DNA of 59,412 bases from an uncultured Prochlorococcus sp. (lineage in GTDB: Bacteria > Cyanobacteriota > Cyanobacteriia > PCC-6307 > Cyanobiaceae): assembly GCA_902525585.1 (NCBI GenBank), contig CABZHQ010000006.1, positions 1-59,412 of the forward strand, written 5' to 3'. Numbering within the stretch: position 1 is the stretch's first letter; every line of letters starts with the position of its first letter. Of the stretch, positions 13,067 to 25,831 are shown one piece after another. The position numbers and the translations under genes are program-made. The notes under the pieces are model-generated. The model was not told where the DNA came from and did no database searches. It saw only the letters and a list, made by a program, of their open reading frames with translations.

Positions 13067-14689
13067 ATGTCAAAGATTAGCAGCAAAAATATAAAAAGAT
13101 TAAGTGTTCCTCAGAGCCCTGTAGTTCTCGCAATACTAGATGGATGGGGATATAGAGAAGAAAAATCAGATAATGCTATAAATAGTGCCCACACTCCAAT
13201 TATGGATTCATTGTGGCATGCTTATCCCCACACCCTGATAAGTGCCAGTGGATCTGATGTAGGTCTCCCAGATGGTCAAATGGGTAATTCAGAGGTAGGG
13301 CACCTTACAATTGGTTCGGGAAGAATAATACAACAAGAACTTGTAAGGATCTCAAATATTGTAAAAAATAATCAATTAGGCTTGGTAAATGAGTTAAAAG
13401 AGATGGCGGATTCATTAAAGAAAAATAATTCTACTCTGCATATCACGGGATTATGTTCGGATGGAGGAGTTCATAGTCATATCGATCATTTATTAGGTTT
13501 AATAAAATGGGCATCTGATAATGAAATCAAAAAAGTTGCAATACATATTATTACCGATGGAAGAGATACTCCTGCGAAAAGTGCCTCAAAATATCTAAAT
13601 CAAATAGAATCATGTATAAAAAAATTTAATACAGGAAAAATAGCTTCCATATGTGGAAGATACTGGATAATGGATAGAAATCTATTGTGGGATAGGACAC
13701 AAAAAGCATATTCTAATTTAACTGATCCAGATATTCCAATATCAAGTATTTCTCCTCAGGATTATATAGAAAAAAGTTATGCCAAAAACATAACCGATGA
13801 ATTTATAGAGCCCATACGAATGTCTGAAAACTATCTTAAAGATGGTGATAGTTTAATTTGCTTTAACTTTCGTCCAGACAGAGCAAGACAAATAGTCAAA
13901 TCCCTTTCAAGCAAAAACTTCTCAGACTTTGAAAGAAAAAATTATCCAAATCTAGATTTAATTACTTTTACTCAATATGATCCAAGCTTTCCCGTTAAAG
14001 TTGCGTTTCCTCCTGAATCACTTAATAATTTTATAGGTCAAATAGTATCAGAAAACGGACTTAAACAATACAGAACCGCGGAAACTGAAAAATATCCTCA
14101 CGTAACATACTTTTTCAATGGAGGAGTTGAAATTCCGTTACCTGGAGAAGAGAGACATTTGATCCCATCTCCAAGAGTTGCAACTTATGATATGGAACCC
14201 GAAATGTCTGCTGAGCAACTAACTATTAGTTGTTCTAAAGCAATTAAAAGTGGGAATTATGCTTTTGTTGTAATTAATTTTGCCAATCCTGATATGGTTG
14301 GTCACACAGGCAACATGGATGCAACAGTTAAAGCTATAGAAAAAGTAGATAAGTGCGTAGGTCAAATAGTTAATGCAACTGGAGAAATGGGTGGAAGCAT
14401 TCTTATTACAGCCGATCATGGCAATGCAGAGGTAATGAGAGGAGCTGAAGGAGAACCATGGACAGCACATACAACAAATAAAGTTCCACTAATTTTGATT
14501 GAGGGTGAAAAAAGAAAAATACCAAATATGGGAAATGAAATTAATTTAAGAGATAATGCAGGCTTAGCAGATATTGCTCCCACTTTATTGCAATTATTAA
14601 ATCTCCCAATACCAAGTGAAATGACAGGCAAATCTCTTATTCAAGAAATTGAATTAAAAGGTTATAATAAGGTTGTCCAACACGTTTAA
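13067..14689 (+). CDS. gpmI: 2,3-bisphosphoglycerate-independent phosphoglycerate mutase
   Basis: This 540-residue glycolytic enzyme interconverts 3- and 2-phosphoglycerate. The metal-binding LAILDGWG lies at 21-28, and [13 protein letters not shown] at 74-86 carries the catalytic serine (75). Further metal ligands are in [18 protein letters not shown] and TADHGNAE. Full length, with a short N-terminal extension. It is followed 22 bases later by secG on the same strand, giving a likely two-gene operon ending at the bidirectional terminator. Confidence 0.95.
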   Translation: MSKISSKNIKRLSVPQSPVVLAILDGWGYREEKSDNAINSAHTPIMDSLWHAYPHTLISASGSDVGLPDGQMGNSEVGHLTIGSGRIIQQELVRISNIVKNNQLGLVNELKEMADSLKKNNSTLHITGLCSDGGVHSHIDHLLGLIKWASDNEIKKVAIHIITDGRDTPAKSASKYLNQIESCIKKFNTGKIASICGRYWIMDRNLLWDRTQKAYSNLTDPDIPISSISPQDYIEKSYAKNITDEFIEPIRMSENYLKDGDSLICFNFRPDRARQIVKSLSSKNFSDFERKNYPNLDLITFTQYDPSFPVKVAFPPESLNNFIGQIVSENGLKQYRTAETEKYPHVTYFFNGGVEIPLPGEERHLIPSPRVATYDMEPEMSAEQLTISCSKAIKSGNYAFVVINFANPDMVGHTGNMDATVKAIEKVDKCVGQIVNATGEMGGSILITADHGNAEVMRGAEGEPWTAHTTNKVPLILIEGEKRKIPNMGNEINLRDNAGLADIAPTLLQLLNLPIPSEMTGKSLIQEIELKGYNKVVQHV

Positions 14690-14711
14690 AGTTAATAAAA
14701 GTTTTTAAGCA

Positions 14712-14939
14712 ATGATTGAAATTATTAGTTGGATATGGGTTTTTTCTGGAATTCTTCTAATTCTCTTAGTTTTACTTCATAGTCCTAAAGGTGATGGAAT
14801 GGGAGGAATAGCTGCCAGTGGAAGTTCTATGTTCAATAGCGCAAGTAGTGCAGAGGCCTCACTAAACAAAATAACTTGGACTTTTTTAGTGATATTTTTA
14901 TCTCTCGCTATTATTCTTAGCGCTGGTTGGATTTCATAA
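14712..14939 (+). CDS. secG: SecG preprotein translocase subunit
   Basis: This 75-residue protein has two membrane helices (about 4-21 and 54-73). Between them is a glycine/serine-rich loop, GDGMGGIAASGSSMFNSASS, as in SecG. It assists the SecYE channel in exporting proteins across plasma and thylakoid membranes. It lies 22 bases after gpmI, an association I know from other picocyanobacteria. A terminator shared with groEL lies directly downstream. Confidence 0.9.
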   Translation: MIEIISWIWVFSGILLILLVLLHSPKGDGMGGIAASGSSMFNSASSAEASLNKITWTFLVIFLSLAIILSAGWIS

Positions 14940-14947
14940 AAGTTAAA

Positions 14948-14978
14948 AAAAAAGGACCATTTTTGTATGATCCTTTTT
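14948..14978. terminator. Bidirectional terminator between secG and groEL
   Basis: AAAGGACCAT (14951-14960) pairs with ATGATCCTTT (14967-14976) with one internal mismatch. A-runs lie on the left and T-runs on the right, so it can stop transcripts from secG (plus) and groEL (minus). Confidence 0.75.
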
Positions 14979-15006
14979 AAAAATTTATTAAAAAACTATT
15001 GTTTAG

Positions 15007-16671
<1,665 letters not shown>

Positions 16672-16694
16672 TTAATAATTTTTGAAAAAAAATT

Positions 16695-17006
16695 TTAGCT
16701 TACTACAGCTAAAATATCCTTTTCTGAGAGTAAGACATATTCATCTCCTCCCAATTTTATGTCTGTGCCAGCATATTTGCTGTACAAGACTTTATCGCCA
16801 ATACTCACTTCCGGAGTTTGTCGAGAACCATCATCATTAAGTTTGCCAGGACCAACCTGAGCAACTTCTCCAACCTGTGGTTTTTCTTTAGCTGAATCAG
16901 GCAAAAGAATGCCCCCAGCAGTTTTTTCCTCAGATGCGGAAACTTTGATAAATATTCTATCTCCCAGTGGTTTTACTGTAGAGACTGTAAGTGAAACAGC
17001 TGCCAT
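16695..17006 (-). CDS. groES: GroES co-chaperonin
   Basis: The 103-residue protein has the usual groES layout: [12 protein letters not shown] near the start and the mobile loop [19 protein letters not shown] (about 26-44). [15 protein letters not shown] and the final [10 protein letters not shown] strand follow. It caps the GroEL ring during folding. It is first in the groES-groEL operon and divergent from atpD with a 219-base shared upstream region. A small GC-rich hairpin lies in its leader. Confidence 0.95.
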
Positions 17007-17030
17007 AAATTAATGGAGTATCATGATTGA

Positions 17031-17043
17031 GACGCTTTGCGTC
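17031..17043 (-). promoter_or_regulatory. GC hairpin in the groES leader
   Basis: GACGC and GCGTC form a perfect five-pair stem around a three-base loop, about 25 bases upstream of the groES start. The stem is conspicuous in an AT-rich leader. It may affect translation or mRNA stability. No CIRCE element is recognised here. Confidence 0.4.
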
Positions 17044-17222
17044 ATAAAAATGGAAAGAGAAATTCTCCATCCGTATCATCAACAACATAATCTGCGAAGT
17101 GGCAATTAAACCATACTTAAACTGTGCGGGTGGCCGAACCCATTTAACGAAACGACCCATGAGGTGGTAGTATTTTCGGATTATGAGCTGTTTTAAATCA
17201 GCTAATCATCACCAATCAATAA

Positions 17223-18686
<1,464 letters not shown>

Positions 18687-18730
18687 ATATTTGAATATAA
18701 ATATATTTAACCTTCAATAATCTTAAAATA

Positions 18731-19135
18731 ATGGCAATTTCCCTAAAAGTTTTAGCTCCTAATAAAAATGTTTATCAAGGCGAAGCTGAAGAAGTAATCC
18801 TTCCAAGTACAACTGGTCAACTTGGTATACTACCAGGTCATATCTCTTTAGTTACTGCTATAGATATTGGCGTATTAAGGCTAAGAATGAATTCCCAATG
18901 GAAATCAATAGCTCTAATGGGAGGCTTCGCTGAAATCGAATCAGATGAAGTCATAGTTTTAGTAAATAATGCTGAAATTGGTTCTGAGATAAATGTTCAG
19001 AATGCTGAACAAGATCTTAAAGAAGCAAAATTAGCAATAAGCAAATTTTCTGAAAATGAAAAAAATCCCGAAAAAATTAGAGCCTTAAAAGAGGTTTCGA
19101 AGGCTGAGGCTAGGATTCAAGCTGCAAAAAACTAA
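18731..19135 (+). CDS. atpC: ATP synthase F1 epsilon subunit
   Basis: This 134-residue protein has the N-terminal beta-sandwich ([34 protein letters not shown]) and a C-terminal helical hairpin rich in Glu and Lys. Epsilon links the central stalk to the c-ring and limits wasteful ATP hydrolysis. It begins 44 bases after atpD in the usual order. It converges with the PSRP-3 gene, the stops being three bases apart. Confidence 0.95.
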   Translation: MAISLKVLAPNKNVYQGEAEEVILPSTTGQLGILPGHISLVTAIDIGVLRLRMNSQWKSIALMGGFAEIESDEVIVLVNNAEIGSEINVQNAEQDLKEAKLAISKFSENEKNPEKIRALKEVSKAEARIQAAKN

Positions 19136-19138
19136 TAT

Positions 19139-19603
19139 TTAAGCCGTTCCACAAAATGTTACTTCGGGAAACTTTAATTTAGCTTCTTCTAATTTCTTTG
19201 TTTTACCTTCTTCTTGCCAATAATTTATAACTTCAGTAGCTTTATTCAATATTTCTACTCTTTCATTATCTGTAATCCAAGCTTTATTTTCTAATTCACT
19301 TTTTAATTTTTCCCAAGCATCATCTCTTGGCCAAAAATAATAAGCCGTAAGAGGGCTTGGGCCCCCACCTACTATTTGATCGACTGCTAAAGCAACATTA
19401 TCAGGTAACCACAATACTTTAATTATGAACCTTCCTTCATCAGGTTTAGGAGTATAACCAGTAGGTACTCCATCTTCATCAATTGTGGCAGCCGCCAATA
19501 CAGCTGTGGCTCCCATCATTCCTGAATTAGGAGAATTTTTAGAGTTTGGTGCATCACTGTTTTTTTCTTTTGAATTTTGATTTAACTTATCTGATGAGGT
19601 CAT
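19139..19603 (-). CDS. PSRP-3/Ycf65 family 30S ribosomal protein
   Basis: The 154-residue product contains the PSRP-3 (Ycf65, cS23) core from about residue 57: [19 protein letters not shown], then [18 protein letters not shown] and VINYWQEEG. This ribosomal protein is known from the small subunit of chloroplasts and cyanobacteria. The N-terminal 50 residues are low complexity (Asn, Ser, Lys), probably disordered. No ribosomal gene is adjacent. Confidence 0.88.
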   Translation of the reverse strand: MTSSDKLNQNSKEKNSDAPNSKNSPNSGMMGATAVLAAATIDEDGVPTGYTPKPDEGRFIIKVLWLPDNVALAVDQIVGGGPSPLTAYYFWPRDDAWEKLKSELENKAWITDNERVEILNKATEVINYWQEEGKTKKLEEAKLKFPEVTFCGTA

Positions 19604-19709
19604 TCACTTATTTAGGTTCAATAAATAATTTATCAGTTTATGGACACATTTTGATTGATTTATTCGAAATTTCTTGATTTTAGTTATCGCTAACTTCTAA
19701 ACAGAATTT

Positions 19710-19868
19710 TTATCTATCATGAGAAACTTCATAAAAATCATAAATAGTGGCTTCCAATGAATCCCAAAGATCTTTGGGAATATCGTTTTCTTCTGCGAAC
19801 ATGCCAAGCTGACTAGCTAATCCTCTTGCTTGAGAGAGTTTCGAATCATATGAATCAGACTTATTCAT
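19710..19868 (-). CDS. Small hypothetical protein, 52 aa
   Basis: This 52-residue acidic soluble protein is predicted helical: SKLSQARGLASQLGMFAEEN, a proline turn (DIPKDLWDSLE) and an aromatic end (ATIYDFYEV). Composition is normal and the frame is clean. It lies between pepP and the PSRP-3 gene on the same strand, 54 bases after pepP starts its own unit downstream. No family is recognised. Confidence 0.55.
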   Translation of the reverse strand: MNKSDSYDSKLSQARGLASQLGMFAEENDIPKDLWDSLEATIYDFYEVSHDR

Positions 19869-19922
19869 TTTTGAGCTTTAAACTTAATAAAAAATAAATC
19901 TATTAACTTGATAAGTCAAATT

Positions 19923-21248
19923 TCAAAATTCTAAATCAGAAATTTCTTTTAGTGCAGCAATACTTAAAACTTCTGGGTTTGTATCTGTGACCAGGACATC
20001 GTCTTCTATTCTTATCCCTATGCCTTTCCATTTCTCATCTATAGGGGGTTGTCCCTCAGGTACTGGGATCCTATCACTTATGTAGATCCCAGGTTCTACC
20101 GTAAGAATCATTCCATTCTGTAATGGCACTTCATAGTCCCCCATTCTGTATGCTCCAACATCATGAACATCTAAGCCGAGCCAATGTCCAGTTCTATGCA
20201 TGTAAAGATGTTTATAAGATTGATTCTCAATTATCTCCTCAGTACTGCCAGACAATAAACCAATTTCTTTTAATCCTTCTATGAGAATTGTTAAAGCAAC
20301 ATTATGAACATGACTAGAATTCGATCCCTTTACAGCACTTTTAATTGCGTTTTTCTGCGCACTCAATACGATTTCATAAATAACTTTTTGCTCATTCGAA
20401 AATTTACCACCAATTGGAATAGTTCTTGTTATGTCTCCATTGTAATAATCAATTAGTGAGCAACCAGCATCCACTAACAATAAATCTTCCTTCTTCAAAG
20501 GTGAGTTATTTGAAGTGTAATGCAAAATACAGGCGTTATCTCCTGATGCAACAATTGAGTTATAAGCTGGTCCTCTCGCCCCTTTTTCCAGAAAAAATCC
20601 CTCTAGAAGACCCTGAATTTGTCTTTCATTTTTCTTTGATGAGATTGATTCTCTAACTAATTCATGAGCTTCTGCTGAGATTTGAATAGCCTCTCTCATT
20701 CTCTTAATTTCAAATTCACTTTTAATTAATCTCATCTCATTTAAATAAATTTCTGGAGATTTTATAGAATTTCCACCAATGCCTAATCTTGAGCGATTTT
20801 CAAGTTGTTGTGAAAAAATTTCCAGTATTATTTCCTCTACTGATGGATGCTTACCGATAGAAAAAACAAGTTCGTCAGAACCATTTATATAGGCTGGAAG
20901 TAAATCTTTTAATTCGTTTATTGAGTGAGCCCTATCAGCATTAAACTCTTTTTCAGCGCCTTCTAAACCCCATCTAAAGCCATGCCAGACTTCGCTTATA
21001 ACATCTTTAGGAGCAACAAACATAATAAATCTCTCTCCCTTTGGCTTATGCGATAAGAAAAGAGCGATTGCATCTGGCTCATCGAAACCGGTTAAATACC
21101 AAAAATTACTATCTTGTCTAAAAGGATATTCACAATCAGCATGATGCTTTACGAGACTAGCACCAGGGATAATAGCAGCTTTTCCATTTAATTTATTGAG
21201 GAAAATTTCTCTTCTTTCTTCAAAAACTTTATTTTCAGGTTTAAACAT
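19923..21248 (-). CDS. pepP: Xaa-Pro aminopeptidase
   Basis: The 441-residue M24B metallopeptidase has the AMP_N domain (about 1-130) and a pita-bread catalytic domain. Metal ligands lie in LLVDAGCSLIDYYNGDITRT (two Asp), HRTGHWLGLDVHD (His), LTVEPGIY (Glu) and GIRIEDDVLV (Glu). It removes N-terminal residues that precede proline. It is cytoplasmic with no signal peptide. Its start is divergent from the DUF21/CBS gene, 73 bases away. Confidence 0.92.
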   Translation of the reverse strand: MFKPENKVFEERREIFLNKLNGKAAIIPGASLVKHHADCEYPFRQDSNFWYLTGFDEPDAIALFLSHKPKGERFIMFVAPKDVISEVWHGFRWGLEGAEKEFNADRAHSINELKDLLPAYINGSDELVFSIGKHPSVEEIILEIFSQQLENRSRLGIGGNSIKSPEIYLNEMRLIKSEFEIKRMREAIQISAEAHELVRESISSKKNERQIQGLLEGFFLEKGARGPAYNSIVASGDNACILHYTSNNSPLKKEDLLLVDAGCSLIDYYNGDITRTIPIGGKFSNEQKVIYEIVLSAQKNAIKSAVKGSNSSHVHNVALTILIEGLKEIGLLSGSTEEIIENQSYKHLYMHRTGHWLGLDVHDVGAYRMGDYEVPLQNGMILTVEPGIYISDRIPVPEGQPPIDEKWKGIGIRIEDDVLVTDTNPEVLSIAALKEISDLEF

Positions 21249-21321
21249 AGATTTTGTATTGGCGTGTTTAAAAAAAAATGGAAGAATGAATTAATACAGA
21301 TTTAGTAACTAACCTATTTTA

Positions 21322-22299
21322 ATGGAACCAAGTGTTTACGGTTTAATTGTTCTTATAATAATTATCTTAATTGGGTCTGCATGTTGTTCGGGAGTAGAAG
21401 CTGCATTTTTAGCTGTAAATTCGATTCGAATTCTAGAAATAGCCTCTAAACAAAAACCAAAGAGTTCTGCAAATCAACTCCTTAAACTTAGAAAACATCT
21501 TGGAAGAACATTAACTGTAATTACTATTACTAATAATGGATTTAACATAATTGGAAGTCTTATTTTAGGTGTATATGGAGCATTGGTTATTAATAGTAGT
21601 TATGGCCTAACCCTGTTTTCAATCTCTTTTTACATACTAGTCGTACTAGTAGGAGAAGTACTACCTAAGGCTCTTGGTACAAGATTCTCAGTTCAAATAG
21701 CATTATTATCAGTTCCTATCTTGAGAATATTGAATACTTTAATGAGGCCATTTTTAGTATTAATAGAACAAATATTTCCAGTTATTACGGCAGAAAATGA
21801 AATTTCAACAGATGAAGAAGAAATTAGACAAATGGCAAAAATTGGAAGCCAAAAAGGTTTGATAGAAGCTGATGAAGCAGCAATGATATTTAAGGTTTTT
21901 CAGTTAAATGATTTAAAAGCTAAAGATTTAATGATCCCTAGAGTATCAGCACCCTGTCTTGATGGGTCTTCGAATCTTGAAGAAATTTCAAAACTTATAA
22001 TGGGCGACAACTCTCCATGGTGGGTTATTTTGGGAGATAAAGTTGACAAAATACAGGGGGTAGTTCCCCGTGAGAGAATGCTAGCAGAATTAATTTATGG
22101 AGAAAATAAAAAATTATTGTCAGAAATTTGCGAACCTGTGGACTACATTCCCGAAATGATTAAGGCAGATCAATTATTAACAAGATTTGACAAGAATCAT
22201 AAAGGAGTGAAAGTAGTAGTAGATGAATTTGGAGGATTCGTGGGCATTATTGGTGCAGAAGCTGTGCTATCTGTTTTAGCTGGCTGGTGGAAAAAATAA
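21322..22299 (+). CDS. DUF21/CBS-domain membrane protein (CNNM-CorC type)
   Basis: This 325-residue protein has a DUF21 membrane domain (helices about 5-27, 60-88 and 93-120) with GSACCSGVEAAFLAVN near the start. A tandem CBS pair follows (about 185-320), including LMIPRVSAP and VVDEFGGFVGIIG. The C-terminal CorC_HlyC domain of full-length relatives is absent. Relatives are implicated in magnesium or other cation efflux; the old 'hemolysin' label is misleading. A GTPase gene starts four bases downstream. Confidence 0.82.
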   Translation: MEPSVYGLIVLIIIILIGSACCSGVEAAFLAVNSIRILEIASKQKPKSSANQLLKLRKHLGRTLTVITITNNGFNIIGSLILGVYGALVINSSYGLTLFSISFYILVVLVGEVLPKALGTRFSVQIALLSVPILRILNTLMRPFLVLIEQIFPVITAENEISTDEEEIRQMAKIGSQKGLIEADEAAMIFKVFQLNDLKAKDLMIPRVSAPCLDGSSNLEEISKLIMGDNSPWWVILGDKVDKIQGVVPRERMLAELIYGENKKLLSEICEPVDYIPEMIKADQLLTRFDKNHKGVKVVVDEFGGFVGIIGAEAVLSVLAGWWKK

Positions 22300-22302
22300 A
22301 TT

Positions 22303-23544
22303 ATGAAACAATTTAAAATTAAAAAAAATTATTTACTTTTAAAAAATTGGTGGGAAACTATTGATCTTACCAACTATGAAAAAAGTTATTTTAATAGGGA
22401 CATAATTTCTTTTAATCAACAACTTTTTAGGCTCAAAGAAAAAAAAATAAGAATTGGCGCATACGGTAAATCAGGCGTAGGAAAATCTTCTGTTTTAAAT
22501 TCTTTATTAGAAAAAGATATATTTAAAACAGATATTATCAACGGGACCACAAGAGAAATTCAGGCTGAAGAATGGAAATTTAAAGATCAATCACTCAACA
22601 TTATAGAGTTACTAGATTCTCCAGGATTTGATTTCTGCGATATTAAATGCCCAGATAAAGTTTACTCCTCTATAAATCACTCAGATCTTATTTTATTTAT
22701 AACTTCGGGAGATTTAAATAGAAATGAGTTAAACGAAATCAGCTCTTTTATAAAAGATGGAAAAAAAATTATTTTAATTTTAAACAAAATCGATCTATTT
22801 AATAAAAATGAATTAAAAGAAATAATTGAAAATATAAATTTTAAGCTTCCAAAAGATTTAAATATTCCAATAATCATTAATATTGAAAACAATCTTAAAA
22901 ATTACATAGCAGAATTAATCAATCAATATGGTGAAATACTATTAACACTAAATTCTATTCAATTAGCTGACAAATTGTTTCTGAAAATAAAAGAGCAAAG
23001 ATTGAAAAGAAGGCAAAAATTAGCTCAATCAACTATTGGTAAATTTTCGACTATAAAGGCATCCGCAGTAGCTCTTAATCCTTTTATTTTATTTGATGTT
23101 GCTGGTAGTTTTGCACTAGATACTGCATTGATTAACGAATTAAGTAAGATTTACGGCTTAAAGTTGAAAGGTGAATCTACAAGAAAAATATTTAAAAATA
23201 TATCCATTAATAATTTATGTTTGGGAATCACTCAAGTCGGAGTTAATACCTCTTTTAACCTTATTAAGAAACTAATTCTTTTAACAGCACCTTTTACTAA
23301 CGGGCTTTCATTATTACCCTATGGACCCATAGCAATTATTCAAGCTGCAATCGCAATTTATTCTACAAAAATTCTAGGGAAATTAGCAGCAAAAGAGATA
23401 TTCGTAAGAAGCAAAGCTTCTTTTATAGAACCTGCTATTTTGATCCAAAATATGAATTTTAATGACCCAGAGATTTTTAACTACATAAATATTTATTTTT
23501 CAAGTAGAAATTTAAATAATAATTTTGTTAGTTTTCTGCCTTAA
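22303..23544 (+). CDS. Era/YcjX-like GTPase with hydrophobic C-terminal domain
   Basis: This 413-residue protein has a P-loop GTPase domain: GKSGVGKSS (G1, about 55-63), Thr in GTTRE (G2), LLDSPG (G3, about 104-109) and LNKIDLF (G4, about 160-166). After residue 240 comes a region with several hydrophobic helices resembling DUF697-type GTPases, suggesting membrane association. The role is unknown. It sits between the DUF21/CBS gene (three-base gap) and nadD (eight-base gap) in one co-directional run. Confidence 0.8.
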   Translation: MKQFKIKKNYLLLKNWWETIDLTNYEKSYFNRDIISFNQQLFRLKEKKIRIGAYGKSGVGKSSVLNSLLEKDIFKTDIINGTTREIQAEEWKFKDQSLNIIELLDSPGFDFCDIKCPDKVYSSINHSDLILFITSGDLNRNELNEISSFIKDGKKIILILNKIDLFNKNELKEIIENINFKLPKDLNIPIIINIENNLKNYIAELINQYGEILLTLNSIQLADKLFLKIKEQRLKRRQKLAQSTIGKFSTIKASAVALNPFILFDVAGSFALDTALINELSKIYGLKLKGESTRKIFKNISINNLCLGITQVGVNTSFNLIKKLILLTAPFTNGLSLLPYGPIAIIQAAIAIYSTKILGKLAAKEIFVRSKASFIEPAILIQNMNFNDPEIFNYINIYFSSRNLNNNFVSFLP

Positions 23545-23552
23545 AACTTAAA

Positions 23553-24131
23553 ATGAAAAAAAGCATTGCTTTATTTGGTACGAGTGCTGATCCACCTACA
23601 ATTGGACACAAAAAAATTCTTGAAGAATTATCCAAAATTTATGCTTTTACCATTAGCTATGTGAGCAACAACCCCCAAAAAAAGCACATTGAGGATATCT
23701 CAATTCGTAGTCATTTATTAAAAACTCTTATTGATGATTTAGATAATCCGAAAATTTTATTTAATCAAAAAATAAGTAGCCAATGGGCAATAGAGTCAAT
23801 CAAAAAATGTAAAGAAATTTATAAATTTAATAATTTAGATTTTGTAATTGGGAGTGATTTAATTAAAGATATTTTCTACTGGAAAAATTTCGACAAAATT
23901 ATTTTGGAGGTAAGTTTCTTTATAATTATAAGAGATGGATATCCTGTTGAATCAAATACTCTTAAAATGTTAGAAACTTATAGAGTTAAATTTAAGATTT
24001 CAACCATCAAAACCCCAAACATTTCAAGTTCTAAGTTTAGATTAAATTTTAATTGCTCTAATTTACCGCCGTCGTTAGTAGATATAGTTAAGAGGAATAA
24101 TTTATATGAATCCATCAAATTAGTTGAATGA
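23553..24131 (+). CDS. nadD: Nicotinate-nucleotide adenylyltransferase
   Basis: The 192-residue nucleotidyltransferase has the HxGH-type motif as ADPPTIGHKKI (residues 12-22) after IALFGTS, and the ISSSKFR motif near 165. It adds AMP to nicotinate mononucleotide to form deamido-NAD. The next gene, nadE, overlaps it by four bases (ATGA) and carries out the last step of NAD synthesis, which supports this assignment over other adenylyltransferases. Confidence 0.85.
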   Translation: MKKSIALFGTSADPPTIGHKKILEELSKIYAFTISYVSNNPQKKHIEDISIRSHLLKTLIDDLDNPKILFNQKISSQWAIESIKKCKEIYKFNNLDFVIGSDLIKDIFYWKNFDKIILEVSFFIIIRDGYPVESNTLKMLETYRVKFKISTIKTPNISSSKFRLNFNCSNLPPSLVDIVKRNNLYESIKLVE

Positions 24132-25831
24132 AATTTTTACTTGCCCAAATAAATCCAGTTGTTGGAGATTTTGAGGGCAATGCAAAAAAAATACTTAATA
24201 TTGCTTCTAAAGCTAGCTCAATTTCTGCTGATTTTGTTCTTACTCCAGAATTATCATTATGGGGATATCCTGCAAATGACTTACTTTTTAAAAAAAATTT
24301 AATCAAAAATCAATACCAAATTCTTGATCAATTAGCTTTGGATATTAATAAAAAATATGGCAACTTAAGCATCTCAATCGGAATAGCTGAGAAGGTAAAT
24401 GATGCTTTTTTTCCTAATCTTTATAATTCTATTGCGTTGGTTGAGGGCGGTGAATGGAAAATAATTGCTCGGAAAATTATTCTTCCCGCTTATGAAGTAT
24501 TTGATGAGAAAAGATACTTTAGATCAGAAGAAAAAGTTTCCGTATTGATTAAACAAATTAAAAATAAAACTTGGCGACTTGGCTTTACTATATGTGAGGA
24601 TTTATGGGTCAACAAAGATATAGAAGGTAGAGGAATCCATAGAAAAAATCCCATTATTGATTTAAAGAAAAAAAAAGTTGATATTTTAATAAATTTATCA
24701 GCCTCCCCATATACTCTGAAAAAGTTAGAGCTAAGATCCAAGGTTTCCAGTTTTGCTGCACAATATCTTCAAGTACCGCTGATTTATGTCAACCAGATTG
24801 GAGCAAATGATAATTTAATTTTTGATGGAAATAGTTTTATTCTTGATAAGAATGGATCTAAAATTAAGCAATTAAAATCTTTTTCAGAAGATCTCTCCAG
24901 CTGGGAAATTGAGCAAACAAAACCTGAAAAAAATGAATTTAAAAACTCCGAAATGTCTTCAATTTTTGATGCATTAGTCCTTGGTGTTAAAGATTATGCA
25001 AAAAAATGTGGATTTAAAACAGCTTTAGTTGGATTAAGTGGTGGTATTGATTCAGCACTTGTCTCAGCAATTGCTACAGCGGCTCTAGGAAGTGATAATG
25101 TTTATTGCGTTTCAATGCCCTCTAAGTGGAGCTCATCTCATTCAAAGAGTGATGCAAAAGATTTAGCAAGAAGACTAAAGATAAGTTTCAAGAGCATTCC
25201 AATTGAAAACTTGATGACCTCTTTTGAAGAATCATTTATAAAAACCATATCTTCCGAGATGGCTGAAATAACAAATCAAAATATTCAGTCAAGGATAAGA
25301 GGCACACTTCTCATGGCTTTAGCAAATCAAGAAAAGCATTTGTTACTCTCAACAGGCAATAAATCAGAACTAGCTGTAGGATATTGCACACTATATGGTG
25401 ATATGAATGGGGGATTATCTGTAATTGGGGATTTATATAAAACTAATGTTTTTAAATTATGCAATTGGCTTGATAGTGAAGATTCAATTAATAGTAGAAA
25501 GTTATATATGTTAGATACTAGTGTAGAAATAATTGGAGAAAATATACGTAAAAAAGCTCCAAGTGCTGAATTAGGGCCTAATCAATTAGATACTGATTCT
25601 CTCCCACCTTACTCTATTTTAGATAGAATTCTTAAAGGAATTATTGAAGAGAAAAAAGATTTACAACAACTAGAAGAAGATGGTTATAAAAAAGATTTAA
25701 TTTTAAAAATTATCTCACTCATAAAAAAAGCGGAATTTAAAAGAAAGCAGGCTCCTCCAATCTTAAAACTAAGCAGTCAATCATTGGGAAGTGACTGGAG
25801 AGTTCCCATAGCAATATCTTATGAATTATAA
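24128..25831 (+). CDS. nadE: Glutamine-dependent NAD+ synthetase
   Basis: This 567-residue two-domain enzyme has an N-terminal nitrilase-type amidase with Glu 41 (PELSLWGYP), Lys about 116 (ARKIILP) and Cys about 156 (FTICEDLW). These release ammonia from glutamine. The C-terminal synthetase has the ATP loop GLSGGIDSAL (about 302-311). It converts deamido-NAD to NAD. Full length. Its 3' end overlaps the converging DUF3326 gene by 13 bases, a real antisense overlap. Confidence 0.93.
   Translation: MKFLLAQINPVVGDFEGNAKKILNIASKASSISADFVLTPELSLWGYPANDLLFKKNLIKNQYQILDQLALDINKKYGNLSISIGIAEKVNDAFFPNLYNSIALVEGGEWKIIARKIILPAYEVFDEKRYFRSEEKVSVLIKQIKNKTWRLGFTICEDLWVNKDIEGRGIHRKNPIIDLKKKKVDILINLSASPYTLKKLELRSKVSSFAAQYLQVPLIYVNQIGANDNLIFDGNSFILDKNGSKIKQLKSFSEDLSSWEIEQTKPEKNEFKNSEMSSIFDALVLGVKDYAKKCGFKTALVGLSGGIDSALVSAIATAALGSDNVYCVSMPSKWSSSHSKSDAKDLARRLKISFKSIPIENLMTSFEESFIKTISSEMAEITNQNIQSRIRGTLLMALANQEKHLLLSTGNKSELAVGYCTLYGDMNGGLSVIGDLYKTNVFKLCNWLDSEDSINSRKLYMLDTSVEIIGENIRKKAPSAELGPNQLDTDSLPPYSILDRILKGIIEEKKDLQQLEEDGYKKDLILKIISLIKKAEFKRKQAPPILKLSSQSLGSDWRVPIAISYEL

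Noticed and set aside
17086..17160. GC-rich segment GCGGGTGGCCGAACCC suggesting a tRNA or small RNA
   Set aside because: No cloverleaf, anticodon stem or TTC loop can be drawn; simply part of the divergent leader.
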